Source: Clostridia bacterium (GTDB taxonomy: Bacteria > Bacillota > Clostridia > Oscillospirales > Acutalibacteraceae). Taken from it: a DNA stretch of 64,000 nucleotides. The translations under genes and the position numbers were made by a program. Each line of letters opens with the position of its first letter. The stretch's first letter is position 1. Below the pieces are notes generated by a model, which had not been told where the DNA came from, did no database searches, and saw only the letters and a list, made by a program, of their open reading frames with translations. The stretch is from the NCBI GenBank assembly GCA_017516485.1, contig JAFXCH010000062.1, positions 62,001 through 126,000 of the forward strand, written 5' to 3'. This document shows, piece after piece, positions 53,708 to 63,449 of the stretch.

Positions 53708-54208
53708 ATGGCAGAACAACTCGCGAATACGATTGTTGGATTTTTTCAGGACAGAATTCCTGAGGAACTTATAGTTTTTGCAATTTCGTTATTGCCTATT
53801 CTAGAATTAAGAGGCGGTTTGATCGCAGCAAGCCTATTAGGTGTTGATTTAAAGCTGGCTTTTGTTATTAGCTATGCTGCCAATATGTTGCCTATGCCTT
53901 TTATTCTGCTTTTTATACGCAAAGTTTTTAAATTTTTGCGTAACAAACGTTTCTTTGGTAAAATTATACGTAAGCTTGAAGAGCGTTCTGAAAGAAAAAG
54001 TGAAACTGTCAAAAAATACGGTAAATGGGGTTTGCTTATTTTTGTTGCAATTCCGCTTCCCGGTACCGGAGGATGGACAGGTGCTTTGGTTGCTGCGCTT
54101 ATGAATATGCGTATCAAACACGCCATAGGCCCTATAGCTGTAGGCGTACTTATTGCCGGTATCATTATGGCTATTATCTCTTATGGGATTCCGGCTTTAG
54201 TACAATAA
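53708..54208 (+). CDS. Small multidrug export protein-like membrane protein (COG2426)
   Basis: A 166-residue polytopic protein. The motifs SLLPILELRGGLIAASLLG near the N terminus and IPLPGTGGWTGALVAALM mark the COG2426/Sm_multidrug_ex family, related to the DedA/SNARE-associated fold (two re-entrant regions and four helices). True transport substrate unknown. GGAGG precedes the ATG; it is 11 bases after the Nudix gene and probably in its transcript. Confidence 0.85.
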   Translation: MAEQLANTIVGFFQDRIPEELIVFAISLLPILELRGGLIAASLLGVDLKLAFVISYAANMLPMPFILLFIRKVFKFLRNKRFFGKIIRKLEERSERKSETVKKYGKWGLLIFVAIPLPGTGGWTGALVAALMNMRIKHAIGPIAVGVLIAGIIMAIISYGIPALVQ

Positions 54209-54360
54209 TTTCGATACTGACAGTATAATATATATCTTCTGCGTTATATATAAAATTTATTCTGATTTGTCAACACATCTTGTGTCAGGCGTTTCAAAGT
54301 GAATTTGCGGGTTTTAAATAAACTAACAATATTACTATATGTATAAAGGAGAGCGATTTT

Positions 54361-55569
54361 ATGAACAAAGTTTATGGTGCGTATTGCCGTAGTTACCAGG
54401 CTGTTTTCAGGGTGGTAAGTAAGGCTCTTGACTGGACGGGTCCGCAGGTTCTCAAAGGCCCCGGAAGTGTTAAAAAGCTTCCTTCGGTTCTTAAGGGTAA
54501 CGGGATAAAAAATGTAATGATTGTTACAGACAAAGGTCTCCATAGTCTCGGCTTGCTTAACTCTCTTAAAGAGGGTCTTGAAGCAAAAGGGATTAATTAT
54601 GTTGTTTATGACGGCACTCAGCCCAATCCCACAATTCCCAATGTTGAAGAAGCACGCGAGCTTTATATCAACCATAACTGTGAGGCTGTAATTGCGTTTG
54701 GCGGCGGCTCTCCGATGGACTGTGCAAAGGTTGCTGCAGCACGTGTTGCTGCTCCCGGTAAAATGATTCCTTCAATGAGAGGCACACTCAAGGTTCTTGC
54801 TAAGTTGCCTCCGCTTTATGCTGTTCCCACGACAGCAGGCACAGGTTCCGAAACTACAATTGCCGCTGTTATTGTTAATCCTGAAACACACGAGAAGTTT
54901 GCAATTAACGATCCTTGCCTTCGTCCGAAAATGGCTGTTCTTGACCCTGAACTTACAGTCGGTTTGCCGCCTCATATTACTTCAACAACCGGTATGGACG
55001 CACTTACTCATGCTGTTGAGGCTTATATCGGACTGAGCAATACTCCTGCAACAAAAGTTGCTGCAGAAAAGGCTGTTAAGATGATTTTTGCAAATCTTGA
55101 AACAGCTTACAATGAGCCGAAGAACATTGAAGCAAGAGACAATATGCTCAACGCATCATTCTATGCAGGCATTGCTTTCACTCAGGCTTACGTCGGTTAT
55201 GTTCATGCTATTGCTCACAATCTTGGTGGCTTTTATAACATTCCTCACGGTCTTGCAAACGCAATAATTCTGCCTTATGTTCTTCGTTACTATGGTGAGG
55301 ATATTTATGATAAGCTTGCTGATCTTGCTGATATAGCTGGCCTTAAAACAGAAGGTATGTCTCGTGAGGAGAAGGCAAACTTCTTTATCGATGAAATTTG
55401 TGCAATGAATGCAAGAATGAAAATTCCGTCAAGTTTTGATTGCATTAAAGAAGAAGATATACCCACAATTGCTGAGCGTGCTATGTATGAAGCAAATCCG
55501 CTTTATCCTGTTCCGAAGCTTATGGATGAAGAACAGTGCCAGCAGATTATTCGTTCAATGATGTTCTGA
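54361..55569 (+). CDS. Iron-containing alcohol dehydrogenase
   Basis: A group III, Fe-dependent alcohol dehydrogenase of 402 residues. The dinucleotide motif FGGGSPMDCAK, the cofactor region VPTTAGTGSET and the metal ligands (Asp in TGMDALTHAVEAYI, His residues in YVHAIAHNLGGFY and NIPHGLANAIILP) are all present. Cytoplasmic, probably reducing aldehydes to regenerate NAD(P)+ during fermentation; could also be a butanol or lactaldehyde dehydrogenase. SD AAAGGAGAG. Transcribed alone: the 152 bases upstream contain a TATAAT near 54226 and no gene, and a terminator follows. Confidence 0.92.
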   Translation: MNKVYGAYCRSYQAVFRVVSKALDWTGPQVLKGPGSVKKLPSVLKGNGIKNVMIVTDKGLHSLGLLNSLKEGLEAKGINYVVYDGTQPNPTIPNVEEARELYINHNCEAVIAFGGGSPMDCAKVAAARVAAPGKMIPSMRGTLKVLAKLPPLYAVPTTAGTGSETTIAAVIVNPETHEKFAINDPCLRPKMAVLDPELTVGLPPHITSTTGMDALTHAVEAYIGLSNTPATKVAAEKAVKMIFANLETAYNEPKNIEARDNMLNASFYAGIAFTQAYVGYVHAIAHNLGGFYNIPHGLANAIILPYVLRYYGEDIYDKLADLADIAGLKTEGMSREEKANFFIDEICAMNARMKIPSSFDCIKEEDIPTIAERAMYEANPLYPVPKLMDEEQCQQIIRSMMF

Positions 55570-55590
55570 TATTGCTATAATAGAATTATA

Positions 55591-55634
55591 AACACATCCT
55601 GTATTTTCAATGCGATAACAGGATGTGTTTTTTA
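55591..55634 (+). terminator. Terminator after alcohol dehydrogenase gene
   Basis: AACACATCCTGT (55591-55602) pairs perfectly with ACAGGATGTGTT (55618-55629), followed by TTTTT. Confidence 0.9.
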
Positions 55635-55674
55635 TATTTTTTATAAAAATTTTAATTAAATATATATAATTTAT

Positions 55675-55703
55675 TTGCATTATAATATAGTGCGTGTTAT
55701 AAT
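55675..55703 (+). promoter_or_regulatory. Promoter for cdaA operon
   Basis: TTGCAT (55675-55680), 17 bases, TATAAT (55698-55703), 27 bases before the cdaA GTG. Confidence 0.8.
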
Positions 55704-55730
55704 ATATCACAAGAATGGAGTGATATTGCT

Positions 55731-56645
55731 GTGAAATTCATTGAAGATATTACAAAAATATTCGATCAGTTACAAGTACTATTGAGTTCCTTCCAATTTT
55801 CGGACTTTTTAGATATATGTCTTGTTGCTTTTGTTGTATATAACGTTGTAAAGTTTGTGCGCGGCAACAGAGCATTTCAGCTTTTTAAAGGAATATTGCT
55901 TTTTGCTGTTGCCTATGCGGTTATCACTTTTCTCGATATGCAGGCAAGTGAATTTATATTCAGTAATATTATTATTTCCAATGCAGTTGTTTTCCTGATT
56001 GTAATATTTGCTCCCGAAATTCGCCATGCTCTTGAGAGTATGGGCAGAAACGGCTTGTCAGGTATATCGTTTTTAAATTTCAGTAAAAGCTCCCGAGAGG
56101 TTGCGAATGAAAAGATAAACGCAATGATTACCGAGGTTTGCCGTTCTGTTTCCGCGATGAGTGAGAGCAAAACAGGTGCTCTGATTGTTTTTGAACGTCG
56201 GACGTTGCTCGGTTCCATTATCGAAACAGGTACTGCTGTTGATGCGCTTGCAACTGAGGAGCTTATCGGAACGATATTTTTTCCGAAAACTCCGTTACAC
56301 GATGGTGCAGCAATCATCCGAGCAGACAGAGTTGCAGCTGCAGGTTGTATTCTTCCTCTTACACACAATAATGAGCTCAGCAAGGAGCTCGGTACACGAC
56401 ACCGTGCAGCAATCGGTATGTCTGAAGAAAGTGATGCGATCATCGTTGTTGTTTCGGAGGAGACCGGTTCAATATCTTTTGTAAGAAAAGGTGCAATACT
56501 TCGCAGACTTACAGCATCAGAACTTCGTGAAAATTTGCAGAAATATCTTATTGAAAAAGATGATAGAAGAAAAAATAACATATTTGATAAGTACACTATC
56601 AAAGCCAGAAAAAAATTAAGAAGAAAATTCAGGAAAAAGAAATAA
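55731..56645 (+). CDS. cdaA: Diadenylate cyclase CdaA
   Basis: Makes cyclic di-AMP from two ATP, 304 residues. Three N-terminal helices (about 22-100) anchor a DAC domain with both signature motifs, LHDGAAII and GTRHRAAIGMSEE. c-di-AMP controls potassium and osmotic homeostasis and cell-wall integrity in Gram-positives. Starts at GTG 55731 with GGAGTG upstream. It is followed after 15 bases by the YbbR (CdaR) regulator as in Bacillus; glmM, the usual third gene, is not here. Confidence 0.96.
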   Translation: MKFIEDITKIFDQLQVLLSSFQFSDFLDICLVAFVVYNVVKFVRGNRAFQLFKGILLFAVAYAVITFLDMQASEFIFSNIIISNAVVFLIVIFAPEIRHALESMGRNGLSGISFLNFSKSSREVANEKINAMITEVCRSVSAMSESKTGALIVFERRTLLGSIIETGTAVDALATEELIGTIFFPKTPLHDGAAIIRADRVAAAGCILPLTHNNELSKELGTRHRAAIGMSEESDAIIVVVSEETGSISFVRKGAILRRLTASELRENLQKYLIEKDDRRKNNIFDKYTIKARKKLRRKFRKKK

Positions 56646-56660
56646 AGAAAGGAGATACAA

Positions 56661-57962
56661 ATGAACAAGATTAAAACTTTTAGTCATAAGGTTTTCTATG
56701 ATAATAAAGCTCTGTTAGTATTCTCCTTTGTGCTTGCTGTTATTATCTGGTTGGTTGTTATGCTGGGCTTTGCCCCGATTGATACCCGCAAAATTACTGA
56801 TATTGTTGTTGAAATTGATGCTGAAAGCAGCACGCTTTCGTCGTTAGATCTGATGCCTTTTGGTGTTGTTAACAATACTGTCGATATTACAATCGAGGGT
56901 AAACGCTATATCATCTACGATGATACGGTTGATAAAGATTCATTTAAAGCGGTTGCGAAGACTACATACGTGTCTTCACCGGGTAAATACGCTCTTCAGA
57001 TTGAAGTTTCGAAAAAGAACGAAAAAGGCGAATATGAAATAATCGAGCTTTCAAAAGAATATATTGAAGTTTATTTCGATGTATTGAAAGAAATTGATAT
57101 TCCGATTTCACCTAAAGTCCAGTACTCAAAATCGGGTCTGGTTAAGGAAGGATATGTGGAAGGTACTCCTTATCTTTCGTCAAAAAATGTTGCATTAAAC
57201 AAAATTACCGTTTCCGGTCCTGCAACTGAAGTTAATGCAATTAAAAACGTTTACGGTGAAGTTTCTCTGCTGAATCCGCTTGACAAAACTACTACGCAGA
57301 ATGCGGTTATCAATGCATATAACGATAAAGGCGGTTTGGTTCATAATCTTACTTTTGAAGATGCTGAGTTTATAACTGTAACACAGCCGGTTTACCAAAT
57401 AATTGATGAACCTGTTACACCAATTGTTGAATTCAGAAACATTCCGCAGGCATATTCACAGGAAAATATCAAGTGTGAATTTTCAGCAACTGGTCTTAAT
57501 GTTGCTGTAGAAAATCCGACCGATGTTAATAACAGTAAAGAATTGAGTATTAAAACAATTGATTTTGCCGAACTTAAACCGGGTAAAAATACAATGACCG
57601 TAAAAACCGAAAAATTGTCTTCAGTTTATTTCTATGATGATATTGAGGAAATAACAATCACTGTTACATTGGCTGATTTTTCAGAAAAGACCGTTGAGTT
57701 CGATGATAATCATATCAATTATGAAAATTTACCTGATGATTACATTATCGGTGATATCAAGAAGTCAATAGGTAATATCACGGTCTACGGTCCGGAAGAT
57801 TCCCTCAAAACATTACGAGCAGCCGATATTTATGCAGAAATTGATCTTTCGGAACTTGATGTAAATGCAAAAGAGCAAACATTTACAGCTACCATCAACA
57901 TCGAGAACAATAACGATTGCTGGGCTTACGGAACGTATACAATCACTTTGGTAAATCAATAA
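56661..57962 (+). CDS. cdaR: YbbR-domain protein (CdaR), regulator of CdaA
   Basis: A 433-residue membrane protein with one N-terminal helix (about 17-37; ALLVFSFVLAVIIWLVVML) and a series of extracellular YbbR repeats (about 45-430), each beginning with a strand such as KEIDIPISPKVQY or VTPIVEFRNIP and ending in a VTVYGP-like turn. In Bacillus, CdaR modulates CdaA activity from outside. SD AAAGGAGA. Confidence 0.9.
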   Translation: MNKIKTFSHKVFYDNKALLVFSFVLAVIIWLVVMLGFAPIDTRKITDIVVEIDAESSTLSSLDLMPFGVVNNTVDITIEGKRYIIYDDTVDKDSFKAVAKTTYVSSPGKYALQIEVSKKNEKGEYEIIELSKEYIEVYFDVLKEIDIPISPKVQYSKSGLVKEGYVEGTPYLSSKNVALNKITVSGPATEVNAIKNVYGEVSLLNPLDKTTTQNAVINAYNDKGGLVHNLTFEDAEFITVTQPVYQIIDEPVTPIVEFRNIPQAYSQENIKCEFSATGLNVAVENPTDVNNSKELSIKTIDFAELKPGKNTMTVKTEKLSSVYFYDDIEEITITVTLADFSEKTVEFDDNHINYENLPDDYIIGDIKKSIGNITVYGPEDSLKTLRAADIYAEIDLSELDVNAKEQTFTATINIENNNDCWAYGTYTITLVNQ

Positions 57963-57984
57963 TTATTAAACGGAGGTGTAAGAC

Positions 57985-59310
57985 ATGAAAAAAGCTTTTG
58001 CTGTCATTATTGCGTCGGCTTTAGCTTTGGGTGTTATGCTCAGCGGTTGTTCTGTTGAGATTCGCTCAATAGACAGTCTTATGCGTCCGCCTCATACCGC
58101 AATGGAAGCGGAATTGCAAAAATCAATCAGTGCTCTGATTGGCGACGAAATTTCTTATCGTTCACCGGAGTCAGGTGAGGATCATTCTGCAATCACCATA
58201 CGCGATATAAATCGTGACGGTGTTAACGAAGCTGTCGTTTTTTATGTGAAAAACGATGATGCTTCAACAGTGCGAATGTGTGTTCTTACACAGTCCGGTA
58301 AAGACTGGTTGCTGGTTTCTGATTTTACCGGTAACGGAAACGGCGTTCTCACAGTTAATTTTGAAGACCTCAACGATGATAACGATGAAGAGATACTTGT
58401 TACATGGTTTATTTTTAATGACAAGTCTCAGAAGAAATTGTCTATTTATGCAGCTGATACACAAAATAATTCACTTAAAGTTTCATCGTGTATAAGTGAA
58501 CCGTACAATCTTATGGCTGTTACGGATGCCTACGGTGACGGTGAAAAGCAGCTTCTGGTTGCCTATTCAAACATTACGAAAGAAATTGATAAAAATACGC
58601 TCAAACTTATAGGTGTCAGCAAAGATAATGAAATAAGTATATTGAATGAAATTATCCTTGATAACCGTATTATCAACCTGACATCAATTTCTACCGATTT
58701 GCCGCCAGGCGGCAATCCCAGACTTTATGTTGATGCACACGTATCAGACAAAAGCAGTATAACGCAGGTTATAGAGTGGAATGAAGAACAGCGTAATTTT
58801 GTCTCTTCAATCAACGATACAAATGCAGCTGATCTTACACTAAGGAGCAGTAATCTTATTTGTAAAGATATCGACAAAGACGGAATTATAGAAATTCCCA
58901 TACAAAAGCCGTTATCAGAAAGCATTAACAGCGATACATCACTTGCATATTTGCTTGAATGGTGTGAGATTAAGGATTCTGATCTTGTACCACAGGAATA
59001 TCATATTGTAAATATGCTCGAAAATTATACACTTTATTTTCCGAAAGAGTGGAAAAATAAAATCTTTGTAAAAAGTGATAATTCAGCACGTACCTGGCAT
59101 TTTGTCGATGCGGAAGAGAATGTGTTCTTTTCAATATCAGCATGTATGTTCGAAGAGTGGGATGAATCAAACTTCGATAATGCACAGATGCTTATGATTC
59201 AAGGTGAAACTGTATATTTCTGCACGGTAACAGATGTTGGAGCAGAAAACGGTATAGTTATTGCAGACTTGATGAATTATTTTACTGTAAACATAAATTC
59301 TCAGGGGTGA
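57985..59310 (+). CDS. Lipoprotein with VCBS/EF-hand-like Asp-rich repeats
   Basis: A 441-residue lipoprotein (signal peptide with lipobox MLSGC) without a confident family. Several segments have the calcium-loop look of FG-GAP/VCBS repeats: RDINRDGVNEAVVFYV, EDLNDDNDEEILVTWF and KDIDKDGIIEIPI, each followed by a beta strand, so a beta-propeller-like sensor is likely. The C-terminal third (YTLYFPKEWKNKIF onward) is a separate domain. It lies between ybbR (22 bases) and a PhoP/PhoR-type pair (4 bases), so it is probably an extracellular input to one of them; inference. Confidence 0.75.
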   Translation: MKKAFAVIIASALALGVMLSGCSVEIRSIDSLMRPPHTAMEAELQKSISALIGDEISYRSPESGEDHSAITIRDINRDGVNEAVVFYVKNDDASTVRMCVLTQSGKDWLLVSDFTGNGNGVLTVNFEDLNDDNDEEILVTWFIFNDKSQKKLSIYAADTQNNSLKVSSCISEPYNLMAVTDAYGDGEKQLLVAYSNITKEIDKNTLKLIGVSKDNEISILNEIILDNRIINLTSISTDLPPGGNPRLYVDAHVSDKSSITQVIEWNEEQRNFVSSINDTNAADLTLRSSNLICKDIDKDGIIEIPIQKPLSESINSDTSLAYLLEWCEIKDSDLVPQEYHIVNMLENYTLYFPKEWKNKIFVKSDNSARTWHFVDAEENVFFSISACMFEEWDESNFDNAQMLMIQGETVYFCTVTDVGAENGIVIADLMNYFTVNINSQG

Positions 59311-59314
59311 TAAT

Positions 59315-60022
59315 ATGAAACATGTACTTGTTGCCGAAGATGAATCCGCTATCCGCGAATTTATTGTCATTAACCTTAAGCGAAGTGGGTATAAAGTAAC
59401 GCAGGCTGAAAACGGTTTGCAAGCACTTGAGTTATTTAAAAATTCAGAAGAAGTAATTGATATCGCAATTCTTGATATAATGATGCCGGAAATGGATGGT
59501 CTTTCTGTGTGCAGAGAAATCCGTTCGCTTAACGATAATGTCGGTATAATTATGCTCACGGCAAAAACTCAGGAAATGGATAAAATTACAGGCCTTATGA
59601 TGGGTGCTGATGACTATGTTACAAAGCCGTTTTCTCCCTCTGAACTTATGGCTCGTGTCGATGCAATATACAGAAGGGTAAGTGTCAACAACAAGTCTGC
59701 CGAAAAATCAACCGAAAGTGAGTATCTGCTCAAGAGTGGTGAGTTTGTTCTTAATCTTCGTAACAGAACTCTTACCAAAAACGGAAAACTTATCGAGTTA
59801 ACTCAGGTTGAGTTTCAGATAATGGAGTATTTCCTTTCAAATCAGGGTGCAGCCCTTGACCGAAATGATATTCTTGCTCATGTATGGGGTGATAACTATT
59901 TCGGTGAAGACAAGGTTGTTGATGTAAACATAAGAAGACTCAGAATGAAGATTGAGGATGCACCTTCAAATCCGACACATCTAACAACCGTATGGGGTAT
60001 GGGTTATAAGTGGATTAATTAA
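59315..60022 (+). CDS. OmpR/PhoP-family response regulator
   Basis: A 235-residue regulator with an intact receiver (AEDE, Asp in DIAILDIMMPEMDG, LTAKT, YVTKPFS) and a winged helix (TQVEFQIMEYFLSNQG, VVDVNIRRLRMKIED, WGMGYKW). Four bases separate it from the lipoprotein, and 37 from its kinase. Similar to WalR/PhoP-type regulators of wall metabolism; exact target unknown. Confidence 0.94.
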   Translation: MKHVLVAEDESAIREFIVINLKRSGYKVTQAENGLQALELFKNSEEVIDIAILDIMMPEMDGLSVCREIRSLNDNVGIIMLTAKTQEMDKITGLMMGADDYVTKPFSPSELMARVDAIYRRVSVNNKSAEKSTESEYLLKSGEFVLNLRNRTLTKNGKLIELTQVEFQIMEYFLSNQGAALDRNDILAHVWGDNYFGEDKVVDVNIRRLRMKIEDAPSNPTHLTTVWGMGYKWIN

Positions 60023-60059
60023 AAATTCAGTTTGAATATAACTGAAAGGAGGAAAACAG

Positions 60060-61502
60060 TTGAAAAAGATCAGCGGTATATCAAAACGTTGGTTTTTCGG
60101 AACGTTTTGTGTTATTTCCGGTATAATTATCGCTTTTGCTGCAATAGCTGTTTTTCTGATTTTCGGTTATTACTATAACTATATTGAAATGACTCTTGAT
60201 TCAAGAGCGTCAGATTTGGTTAACACATATTTTTCACAGTATATTTCTACAAACGATGAAACCTTTGTTGTAGGTGCAATTAATTTTGTAGAAGATTTCT
60301 CCGATAAAGATATTATGGAAGTATGGGTTATAGATAAAAACGGTAAACCAATTGTTTCTTCATCAGGATTCGATATCGACTCCGAACCTGTAATGCCTGA
60401 TTATGAGCTTGCTAAAAGCTCTGAAACTAACAAAGCCAAATGGACTGGTAAGCTTTCAACGGGCGAAAAAGTTATGGCGATAACTGCTATGATACCAAGC
60501 GTTCAGGGTGAATATGCAGGAGCAGTCAGGTATATATGTTCACTTGAAGATGTTGACAATATGCTGCTTTTTATTTCACTTTTTATTTTTTTAATTGCAG
60601 GTATAGTACTTCTTCTTGTTTTCGCTTCTGGTCGATTCTTTATCCGCTCGATTGTGCGTCCGGTGCTGCAGGTCAACGCAACGGCAGAAAAAATAGCAAA
60701 AGGAGACCTTACCGCACGGGTTAATACGGGCGGTATGCATGATGAAATTGACCAGCTTTGCATTACATTTAACAATATGGCAGATGAGCTGAGTCAGACA
60801 GAGAGCTTGAAAAATGATTTCATTTCAACGATTTCTCATGAATTGCGTACACCGCTTACAGCTATTAAAGGTTGGGGTGAAACCATAGCACAGCTTGGCG
60901 ACAGTGACCCGGAAACAACGCAGAAGGGTATGTCTGTAATTATCAGTGAATCACAAAGACTGTCCGATATGGTTGAAGAGCTTCTTGATTTTTCACGTAT
61001 GCAAAACGGAAAGATGCAGCTTAATAAATCAAGAATTGATGTTCTTGCAGAGCTTGATGATGCTGTCTTCACTCTTAAAGATAGAGCTATGCGTGAGGGT
61101 CTGGAACTTATATACAATGTTCCGCATTTTCCGTTACCTATGTACGGCGATGCTGCACGAATCAGGCAGGTCTTTGTTAATCTGCTTGACAATGCAATAA
61201 AATACAACGAGCATGGCGGTAAAGTAATTGTTCTTGCTGAAATTAAAGATGATAAGCTGGTAATTTTCTTTACAGATACAGGTTGTGGTATTTCAAGCGA
61301 AAATATTCCGAGAGTTACGGCGAAGTTTTTCAGAGCTAATATGTCTGTGCACGGTACGGGTATCGGTCTTGCCGTTGCAGACGAAATTATAAAAATGCAT
61401 GATGGCGAGATGACAATTAACAGCGTTTTGGGTGAGGGTACAACCGTAACGGTTACTCTTCCCGTTGAAGCTTCCGAGGTCAATGAATCAGCTTCGGAAT
61501 AA
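60060..61502 (+). CDS. PhoR-type sensor histidine kinase
   Basis: A 480-residue kinase with two helices (about 12-38 and 168-192) around an extracellular sensing domain of about 130 residues, a HAMP domain (RPVLQVNATAEKIAKGDLTA), HisKA with the phospho-His in ISHELRTPLTAIKGW, N box VNLLDNAIKYNEHGG, and G boxes DTGCGISSENI and GTGIGLAVAD. Starts at TTG 60060 behind AGGAGG. Cognate to the regulator upstream. Confidence 0.93.
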   Translation: MKKISGISKRWFFGTFCVISGIIIAFAAIAVFLIFGYYYNYIEMTLDSRASDLVNTYFSQYISTNDETFVVGAINFVEDFSDKDIMEVWVIDKNGKPIVSSSGFDIDSEPVMPDYELAKSSETNKAKWTGKLSTGEKVMAITAMIPSVQGEYAGAVRYICSLEDVDNMLLFISLFIFLIAGIVLLLVFASGRFFIRSIVRPVLQVNATAEKIAKGDLTARVNTGGMHDEIDQLCITFNNMADELSQTESLKNDFISTISHELRTPLTAIKGWGETIAQLGDSDPETTQKGMSVIISESQRLSDMVEELLDFSRMQNGKMQLNKSRIDVLAELDDAVFTLKDRAMREGLELIYNVPHFPLPMYGDAARIRQVFVNLLDNAIKYNEHGGKVIVLAEIKDDKLVIFFTDTGCGISSENIPRVTAKFFRANMSVHGTGIGLAVADEIIKMHDGEMTINSVLGEGTTVTVTLPVEASEVNESASE

Positions 61503-61534
61503 ACAGCAAATTTTTTGAAAGGAAGTAAAGTAAA

Positions 61535-62599
61535 TTGAGTAAAGAAGGAAAGATAAAATATTCCGGTGTCGGCGGTGAAGCGCTGATTGAAGGTATTATG
61601 ATGAAAGGTCCGAAAGGTGCTGCAATAGCTTGCCGTATGCCTGACGGTACAATTGACATCACACGCAAAGAGGTACATTCTGTAACAGATAAATGTAAGC
61701 TTCTCAAAGCTCCGTTTATCAGAGGCCCTATCAGCTTTGTTGAACAGATGATCTTCGGTTACAAATGTATGATGGAGTCTGCTGAAAAAACTGCGTTTGA
61801 TACATCTGATACAAACGAAGAAGAAATGTCAAAGCTTGACAAATGGCTCAGCGACCATTTCGGCCCTAAGATGATGGCTGTTATTGGCGGTATAGCAATG
61901 GTACTCGGATTTGGCCTTGCTTTTTTGGTTTTCTTCTATTTGCCGACGTTTACGTCTGATTTGATCAATAAATATCTTGCACACGGTACACTTGACCGAT
62001 ACATCCCGATAATTGAAGGCTTAATGCGTATGATTATCTTTGTTCTGTATATGTGGGGCGTATCACTTATGAGTGATATCAAGCGTGTTTTTAAGTATCA
62101 CGGTGCAGAGCATAAGTCTATTTTCTGTGTAGAGCATGGTCTTGAGCTGACTGTTGAAAATGTCCGCAAACAGAGCAGATTTCATCCCCGTTGCGGTACA
62201 AGTTTCATTTTTATTACGCTTATACTCAGTATTATAATTTCGTCAGTTATCAATGTTCTTTTCCCTGAGCTTCGAGCAACAAGCCTTTGGTTGTGGATTG
62301 CTGTTAAAGTGCTGATGCTTCCGCTCATTATGAGTATTGGTTACGAATGTATCCGCCTTGCAGGTAAGCATGATAATGTCTTTACAAGATTTCTTTCTGC
62401 CCCCGGTCTGCTTATGCAGCGTATTACAACAAAAGAGCCTGAAGATGATATTATCGAGGTAGGTATTGCCGCTATCAAGGCTGTTATCGAATCGGATGAA
62501 AATGAAAAGGCAGAAGATAATGTCGAAACATCTGCAGAAGAAACTATCGAAGAGTCTGCTGAAGAAGAAAAGACTCAGGACGAATCGGATGAAGGTTAA
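61535..62599 (+). CDS. DUF1385 family membrane protein
   Basis: A 354-residue protein of the YqhQ/DUF1385 family: GGEALIEGIMMKGPKG at the start, the RGPISFVEQM motif, four hydrophobic helices, and KYHGAEHKSIFCVEHG and HPRCGTSFIF, which contain conserved His/Cys residues. Function unknown; often beside prmC and prfA. The last 45 residues are a Glu-rich tail (EETIEESAEEE) not typical of the family. TTG start 61535 after GAAAGGAAG. It overlaps prmC by 11 bases. Confidence 0.88.
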   Translation: MSKEGKIKYSGVGGEALIEGIMMKGPKGAAIACRMPDGTIDITRKEVHSVTDKCKLLKAPFIRGPISFVEQMIFGYKCMMESAEKTAFDTSDTNEEEMSKLDKWLSDHFGPKMMAVIGGIAMVLGFGLAFLVFFYLPTFTSDLINKYLAHGTLDRYIPIIEGLMRMIIFVLYMWGVSLMSDIKRVFKYHGAEHKSIFCVEHGLELTVENVRKQSRFHPRCGTSFIFITLILSIIISSVINVLFPELRATSLWLWIAVKVLMLPLIMSIGYECIRLAGKHDNVFTRFLSAPGLLMQRITTKEPEDDIIEVGIAAIKAVIESDENEKAEDNVETSAEETIEESAEEEKTQDESDEG

Positions 62600-63446
62600 A
62601 GATTTACGCAAGAAACTTGCTGATGAGCTTGCTTGCTGTGCTTTTGAAGAATCCGAGTTTGAATCCGATTGCATAGTTGCCGATTTGCTTGGTGTGAGCA
62701 ATTCTGTTCTCAGAGTTTTAGGCAAAACACAAGCAGATAATGAAATAATAAGCAAGGCTGATGAATTTGTAAGCCGCCGTTTAAACGGTGAGCCGCTTCA
62801 GTATATTCTTGGCAAATGGGAATTTTACGGACATGAGTTTTTTGTTGGTGAAGGCGTCTTGATACCAAGACCCGAAACTGAGCTTTTAGTTGATATTGCT
62901 TTGAAGTTTGCCGAAAATAAGAAGAAATTATCTGTGTTTGATTTGTGTTCCGGCAGCGGATGTATCGGTATTACTGTTGCTAAGCAGTTATCTGATTCAA
63001 AAGTTACCGTGCTTGAAAAATCAGACAAAGCACTTGCATATCTTTTAAAGAACAAAGATTTTAACTGTGCCGATAATGTAACGGTTGTTAAAGGTGATTT
63101 GTTTGAGGGATCGGGATTGTTTGATGGCAAAATGTGCGATATTCTGCTCTCAAATCCGCCTTATATCCGTAGTGATGTAATTCCATCTCTTCAGCGAGAA
63201 GTACTTTCTGAGCCTGAAATGGCGCTTGACGGCGGTGCTGACGGTCTTGACTTCTACCGTGCAATTGCAAAAAAATGGTCTTCCTGCGTTAAAGCTGATG
63301 GTATGGTTGCCGTAGAAATCGGCGAAGAGCAGGGGAATGATGTCAGTTCAATTTTTGCTGAATATTTCAGCGATGTGGATGTTATTAAAGACTTTTCAGG
63401 TAACGACCGCATTGTTATTGCAAAGAATAAAATTTTGGAGAAATGA
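62589..63446 (+). CDS. prmC: Peptide chain release factor N5-glutamine methyltransferase
   Basis: A 285-residue methyltransferase that modifies the GGQ glutamine of release factors. An N-terminal helical domain (1-75) precedes the SAM fold: GVLIPRPETELLVD, VFDLCSGSGCIGITVA and the catalytic LLSNPPYIRSD. I start at ATG 62589 (MKVKDLRKKLADEL), overlapping the DUF1385 gene by 11 bases; the upstream in-frame extension is basic, low-complexity shadow sequence of that gene's tail. Confidence 0.95.
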   Translation: MKVKDLRKKLADELACCAFEESEFESDCIVADLLGVSNSVLRVLGKTQADNEIISKADEFVSRRLNGEPLQYILGKWEFYGHEFFVGEGVLIPRPETELLVDIALKFAENKKKLSVFDLCSGSGCIGITVAKQLSDSKVTVLEKSDKALAYLLKNKDFNCADNVTVVKGDLFEGSGLFDGKMCDILLSNPPYIRSDVIPSLQREVLSEPEMALDGGADGLDFYRAIAKKWSSCVKADGMVAVEIGEEQGNDVSSIFAEYFSDVDVIKDFSGNDRIVIAKNKILEK

Positions 63447-63449
63447 AAA

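Noticed and set aside
55913-56668. Antisense open frame opposite cdaA
   Set aside because: Shadow of the DAC domain gene; no initiation signals.
60836-61678. Antisense open frame opposite the PhoR-type kinase
   Set aside because: Ser/Ile-rich shadow without SD; kinase motifs are on the sense strand.
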